A DNA stretch of 64,000 bases from Paenibacillus sp. PL2-23 (GTDB lineage Bacteria > Bacillota > Bacilli > Paenibacillales > Paenibacillaceae): positions 1,097,501 to 1,161,500 of the forward strand of contig NZ_CP162129.1 in the NCBI RefSeq assembly GCF_040834005.1, written 5' to 3'. This document shows, in pieces, positions 60,934-64,000 of the stretch. Each line of letters starts with the position of its first letter. Position 1 is the first letter of the stretch. A program made the translations under genes and the position numbers. The notes under the pieces were generated by a model, which saw only the letters and a list, made by a program, of their open reading frames with translations, ran no database searches and had not been told where the DNA came from.

Positions 60934-61872
60934 ATGCAATATAGAAAATTAGGCAAAAGCGGACTGAAGGTCAGCGAAATCAGCTTGGGCAGCTGGTTAA
61001 CGTACGGTGGATATGTGGAGCGCGAAAATGCGGTAAAATCGATTCAGACAGCATATGGCCTCGGCATCAACTTCTTCGACACGGCGAACGTCTACGAGAA
61101 AGGCGCGGCCGAGCTTCTGATGGGCGAGGCGCTTCACGCGTTCCCGAGGGAATCCTACGTCCTCGCGACAAAGGTGTTCTGGCCAATGGGCGACGGACCG
61201 AATGACCGCGGTCTGTCTCGCAAGCACGTCATGGAGCAGTGTCATGCCAGTCTGAAGAGACTCGGCGCCGACTACGTGGATATCTACTACTGCCATCGCC
61301 ACGATCCCGAGACGCCGATGGAGGAGACGCTGCGTGCTCTGGACGATCTTGTTCGCCAAGGCAAGGTGCTCTACGTGGGCGTAAGCGAATGGACGGCGAC
61401 GCAAATGGCGGAGGCGCACGCAATCGCGGACCGCTACCTGCTCGACCGAATCGTGGTGAACCAGCCGGTGTACAACATGTTCAACCGCTATATCGAGAAG
61501 GACGTCATTCCTTACGGCGAGCGCGGCGGCATCGGACAGGTCGTCTTCTCGCCGCTCGCGCAGGGTCTCCTGACGGGTAAGTACAGCTCCGTGAACGACT
61601 TGCCGGAAGGCAGCCGCGCAGCTAAGCTGGACAATATGCGCAAGGGCGTAACGGAAGAGAAGATTGCCAAAGTGCAGGAGCTCTCCAAAGTAGCTGCGGA
61701 GCTGGAGCTGTCGGTCGGACAGCTGGCGCTGGCCTGGATTCTGCGCCAGGGGAACGTCAGCAGCGCGCTTGTCGGTGCGAGCCGTCCGGAGCAGGTGGAG
61801 GAGAACGCCAAGGCATCCGGCGTCAAGCTTGACGACAGTGTGCGGGATCGAATCGAGCAAATTCTCGCCTAG
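60934..61872 (+). CDS. Aldo/keto reductase (KvbB/YghZ-like)
   Basis: A 312-residue NADPH-dependent reductase with the (beta/alpha)8 fold. GINFFDTANVYEKGAAELLM holds the catalytic Asp and Tyr; LATKVFW the Lys; DIYYCHRHDPETPMEETLRA the His; VGASRPEQVEEN the cofactor loop. It is 61 bases after a GAAAACGTTTACTAA-like motif, which could be a cre site. The divergent HxlR gene is the probable regulator. The substrate is unknown. Confidence 0.92.
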   Translation: MQYRKLGKSGLKVSEISLGSWLTYGGYVERENAVKSIQTAYGLGINFFDTANVYEKGAAELLMGEALHAFPRESYVLATKVFWPMGDGPNDRGLSRKHVMEQCHASLKRLGADYVDIYYCHRHDPETPMEETLRALDDLVRQGKVLYVGVSEWTATQMAEAHAIADRYLLDRIVVNQPVYNMFNRYIEKDVIPYGERGGIGQVVFSPLAQGLLTGKYSSVNDLPEGSRAAKLDNMRKGVTEEKIAKVQELSKVAAELELSVGQLALAWILRQGNVSSALVGASRPEQVEENAKASGVKLDDSVRDRIEQILA

Positions 61873-61991
61873 GCGCGATTACTGAAGCTGAAGGAGCAGC
61901 ATATGCCGCATGTGCAGGATGTGCAGTATAGGATGTGCAGCATGTGCAGGATGCGCCGCAATTGACCAAGGACTGCACGACTTAACGAAGC

Positions 61992-62038
61992 AAGCCCCCG
62001 TTTCTTGTTCTTCTGATGAACAAGAGACGGGGGCTTTT
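61992..62038 (+). terminator. Rho-independent terminator
   Basis: AAGCCCCCGTTTCTTGTTC and GAACAAGAGACGGGGGCTT arms (one mismatch), then TTCT; a 19-bp stem after the aldo-keto reductase gene. A short TGTGCAGGATG tandem lies just before at 61905-61955. Confidence 0.85.
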
Positions 62039-62095
62039 CTGCATGATGGGCCGGGCTGCGGAATAGGTTAGGTAATAGCAGGGGAGGTGTACACG

Positions 62096-62833
62096 TTGAA
62101 CGGAAGAGGATGGTTGAAGCTGGCCGGCTTAATATCCGCCATCGTGCTCCTCGATATTATGCTGCTGTCTCCGGGCTTCGTCGGACTCTCAATCGGCAGA
62201 GGCGATCCGCTTGAAGCGGCGACGGCCGTAACCGCGCTTGTCATGAGCTTCGTCGTGCTGATCTATGGCTGCCGCGCCTTGCTGTTCCCGTCTGCGATGA
62301 AGCCCCCTGACGCCAGGACGTATTCCCGCGAGGACTTTCTGAAGCTCTTCGGCTCATTCCGAGGCTTGAAGGCTTACAGGAAAGAAGCTGACGCCGCAAT
62401 GGAGCAGCTAAGGCGCCTGGATAAGAAGAAGTCCGCGCTGCATGAAGTGCTGGGAAGGCGCTTCGAGCCGTCAGAGCTCAGTCACCGCAAATTCACGGGA
62501 GCTATTGAAGAGGTCGAGGGTCTGTTCTATCTCCATCTGCGCAGCATGCTTCATAAAATGTCGGCTGTTCATGCTGCCGAGATCGCCTCCCCGGACGCTG
62601 CTAGTCCACATCGCTCACCTCAGCTTATTCAGGCGAAGACAACCTTATACCAACAATATGTTGTATACGTGACCGGCTGTCTGAGCGCGAACGAAGGCAT
62701 CCTTCTCAAGCTGGATCAGCTGCTGCTGGAAATCACGAAGCTGAATCTGGCGGATCATCTCGATGTGATGGAGATGCCATGCATGAAGGAGATCGATGCG
62801 CTGATCAACCAGACGAAGCGGTATAAGCCATGA
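62096..62833 (+). CDS. Membrane-anchored helical protein of unknown function
   Basis: A 245-residue protein with two N-terminal membrane segments (LAGLISAIVLLDIMLLSPGF and ALVMSFVVLIYGCRALLFP) and a long helical cytoplasmic part (DAAMEQLRRLDKKKSALHEV). TTG 62096 is 8 bases from GGGGAGG; the GTG at 62087 lies within the site. It is 13 bases from the next gene, with which it forms an operon. Similar pairs occur near TelA-type tellurite-resistance genes in my recollection, but no such gene is in the window. Confidence 0.68.
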   Translation: MNGRGWLKLAGLISAIVLLDIMLLSPGFVGLSIGRGDPLEAATAVTALVMSFVVLIYGCRALLFPSAMKPPDARTYSREDFLKLFGSFRGLKAYRKEADAAMEQLRRLDKKKSALHEVLGRRFEPSELSHRKFTGAIEEVEGLFYLHLRSMLHKMSAVHAAEIASPDAASPHRSPQLIQAKTTLYQQYVVYVTGCLSANEGILLKLDQLLLEITKLNLADHLDVMEMPCMKEIDALINQTKRYKP

Positions 62834-62846
62834 GAGGAGGGAGAGA

Positions 62847-64000
62847 ATGGGAGGCCGAGGCAGAACGGTAATGGTGCTGAGCCTAATAGCTTGCGGGGTG
62901 TTCGTGCTGGTCTATTACGGCATTCGGCTGACGAGCGATTGGGGAAAAACAAGGACGCAGGTTACGGCAGAGGATGCAGCCGAGCGGCTGGATGACTTGT
63001 ATGGCGATATCCGGGTAACGGTCGAGGAGCCCGTGAAGGGGGCTATCGACTTGGACCCGGCGGTGGTGGGCGATACGCTCCCTGATATATCGAAGTTTCC
63101 GGTATCGGTGGCGAATACAACAGAGCTGTATGCCGAAATATTTTCCTCCACGGAGAAGTCCGGCTCGGGCAATGACGGTTGGCTGAACGAGGTGGCTGAG
63201 GCGTTCAACCAAGCCGGGCTTAAGGTGAACGGAACGGCTGTGTCAGTCCGAATCCGCAATATTGCCTCCGGCACGGCCGCGGATTACATACGCTCCGGCA
63301 AGTATGTCCCTGACGGCTTCACGCCCTCGAATGAGCTGTGGGGCGAGATGGTGAAGGCGCATGGCATGGAGACAGAGCCCATCGCAGACCGTCTTACCGG
63401 CAATGTGGCGGGTGTGGTCACCGGCAAGGCCAAGTATGAGGAGCTGATTGGCAAATACGGCGCGCTGAACGTCAAGACGTTAACCGACGCGATAGCAGGC
63501 AACGAGCTGGCCATGGGCTATACGGACCCCTTCGCCAGCTCGACGGGGCTCAACTTCCTGGTGACGGCGCTCGATACGTTCGGAGGCGGCGACTTGCTCG
63601 GCGAGAAGGCGGTGCAAGGCTTCGAGAAATTTCAGGCGAATGTGCCGTTTATCGCGTCCACCACGCTTCAGATGAGAGAGGCGGCAGGGAGCGGGATGCT
63701 GGACGCTTTCGTGATGGAGTTCCAGACGTTCCGCAATGCAGCCGACCTGCAAAGCGGGTATGTGTTCACGCCCTTCGGCGTTCGGCATGACAGTCCGCTG
63801 TACGCGCTTGGAAAGCTCTCGCCGGAGAAACAGGACATTCTTCGTTTGTTTGCGTCATTCGCCTCGGATGAGGCGTATCAGCGGCTGGCGGAGGAGAAGG
63901 GTTTCAACGGGCTCGATGACTACCGGACAGAGCTGCCCGGCGTGGACGGGAATACGCTGGCCTCTGCCCAGAAGCTGTGGAAGGAGAAGAAAAACGGCAG
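62847..64000 (+). CDS. Membrane-anchored substrate-binding-protein-like domain protein (3' end outside window)
   Basis: The frame is open from ATG 62847, after GAGGAGGGAGAG, to the window end (384 codons). An N-terminal membrane segment (VMVLSLIACGVFVLVYYGIR) is followed by a type 2 periplasmic-binding-like domain: VANTTELYAEIFSSTEKSGS, EAFNQAGLKVNGTAVSVRIR, IADRLTGNVAGVVTGKAKYE, AMGYTDPFASSTGLNFLVTA. Such domains often precede a von Willebrand A domain in this group; the end lies outside the window. The ligand is unknown, and a sensor or assembly role with the preceding gene is inferred from the operon. Confidence 0.82.
   Translation, partial: MGGRGRTVMVLSLIACGVFVLVYYGIRLTSDWGKTRTQVTAEDAAERLDDLYGDIRVTVEEPVKGAIDLDPAVVGDTLPDISKFPVSVANTTELYAEIFSSTEKSGSGNDGWLNEVAEAFNQAGLKVNGTAVSVRIRNIASGTAADYIRSGKYVPDGFTPSNELWGEMVKAHGMETEPIADRLTGNVAGVVTGKAKYEELIGKYGALNVKTLTDAIAGNELAMGYTDPFASSTGLNFLVTALDTFGGGDLLGEKAVQGFEKFQANVPFIASTTLQMREAAGSGMLDAFVMEFQTFRNAADLQSGYVFTPFGVRHDSPLYALGKLSPEKQDILRLFASFASDEAYQRLAEEKGFNGLDDYRTELPGVDGNTLASAQKLWKEKKNG

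Overview
The window looks like chromosome from a Gram-positive, endospore-forming member of the Paenibacillaceae (Paenibacillus or a close relative). The reasons are S-layer-homology (SLH) proteins, an H-type small acid-soluble spore protein, a CotF-type coat protein, lplABC-like sugar transport genes with a membrane-bound AraC regulator, UxaC with a LacI regulator, GGAGG-type ribosome sites, and moderately high GC in most genes. I see no rRNA, tRNA or CRISPR array.

Layout. 1-5241: an SLH surface protein cut by the window edge, a DUF1697 and Crp/Fnr pair, a DUF2306 membrane protein and a two-domain rhodanese. 5242-19170: an accessory region in which the 3' end of the rhodanese gene (final codons plus terminator) recurs about five more times, each copy followed by different cargo. 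The cargo is (a) an AT-rich, tightly overlapping five-gene nucleotide-metabolism operon (phosphoesterase, dTMP-kinase-like, cysteine-less ThyA-fold protein, MazG-like, ThyA with a long C-terminal extension); (b) a structured-looking GC-rich spacer; (c) a complete 3.25-kb DDE transposon with imperfect inverted repeats and a perfect 6-bp target duplication; (d) two intact and two decayed copies of a type I toxin-antitoxin cassette (holin-like peptide plus antisense RNA); (e) a decayed phosphotransferase, a small membrane protein, a DUF4303-like protein and another SLH protein. 19183-31580: mostly ordinary genes: AlkD-like repair protein, DUF975 protein, nucleotidyltransferase, queuosine-precursor transporter under a preQ1-I riboswitch, holin-like protein, MFS exporter, DUF2252 protein, type I pullulanase, an RNAP-alpha-CTD-like protein, a putative contractile-injection-associated protein with its partner, and sspH. 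31690-34360: a TnpB insertion between a 5'-truncated DUF3231 gene and a cotF gene with an altered end, then an array of 51-bp repeats. 34392-42142: two-component system with divergent membrane protein, then a giant PPC-repeat LCAT-like hydrolase. 42260-54450: sugar-acid and polysaccharide use: LacI regulator, a MITE, uxaC, AraC regulator, two lipoprotein solute-binding genes (one with an in-frame amber codon), two permeases and a GH28 enzyme. 54576-64000: SLH protein, a second 51-bp repeat array, a 5'-truncated alcohol dehydrogenase, an XRE/membrane protein pair, a membrane-anchored GDPD, HxlR regulator, aldo-keto reductase, and a membrane protein plus solute-binding-like lipid-anchored or membrane protein that runs off the end.

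How the genes work together. The 42-54 kb block reads as pectin or uronate use: a GH28 depolymerase, an oligosaccharide importer governed by an AraC sensor (shared direct repeats precede both binding-protein genes), and UxaC feeding uronate catabolism. The strongest candidate for an undescribed system is the five-gene operon at 5750-9800, whose overlapping genes combine ThyA-type, NMP-kinase, NTP-pyrophosphohydrolase and phosphoesterase functions inside a turnover hotspot. Its function is inferred, not shown. All family names come from reading motifs by eye; no database search was run.
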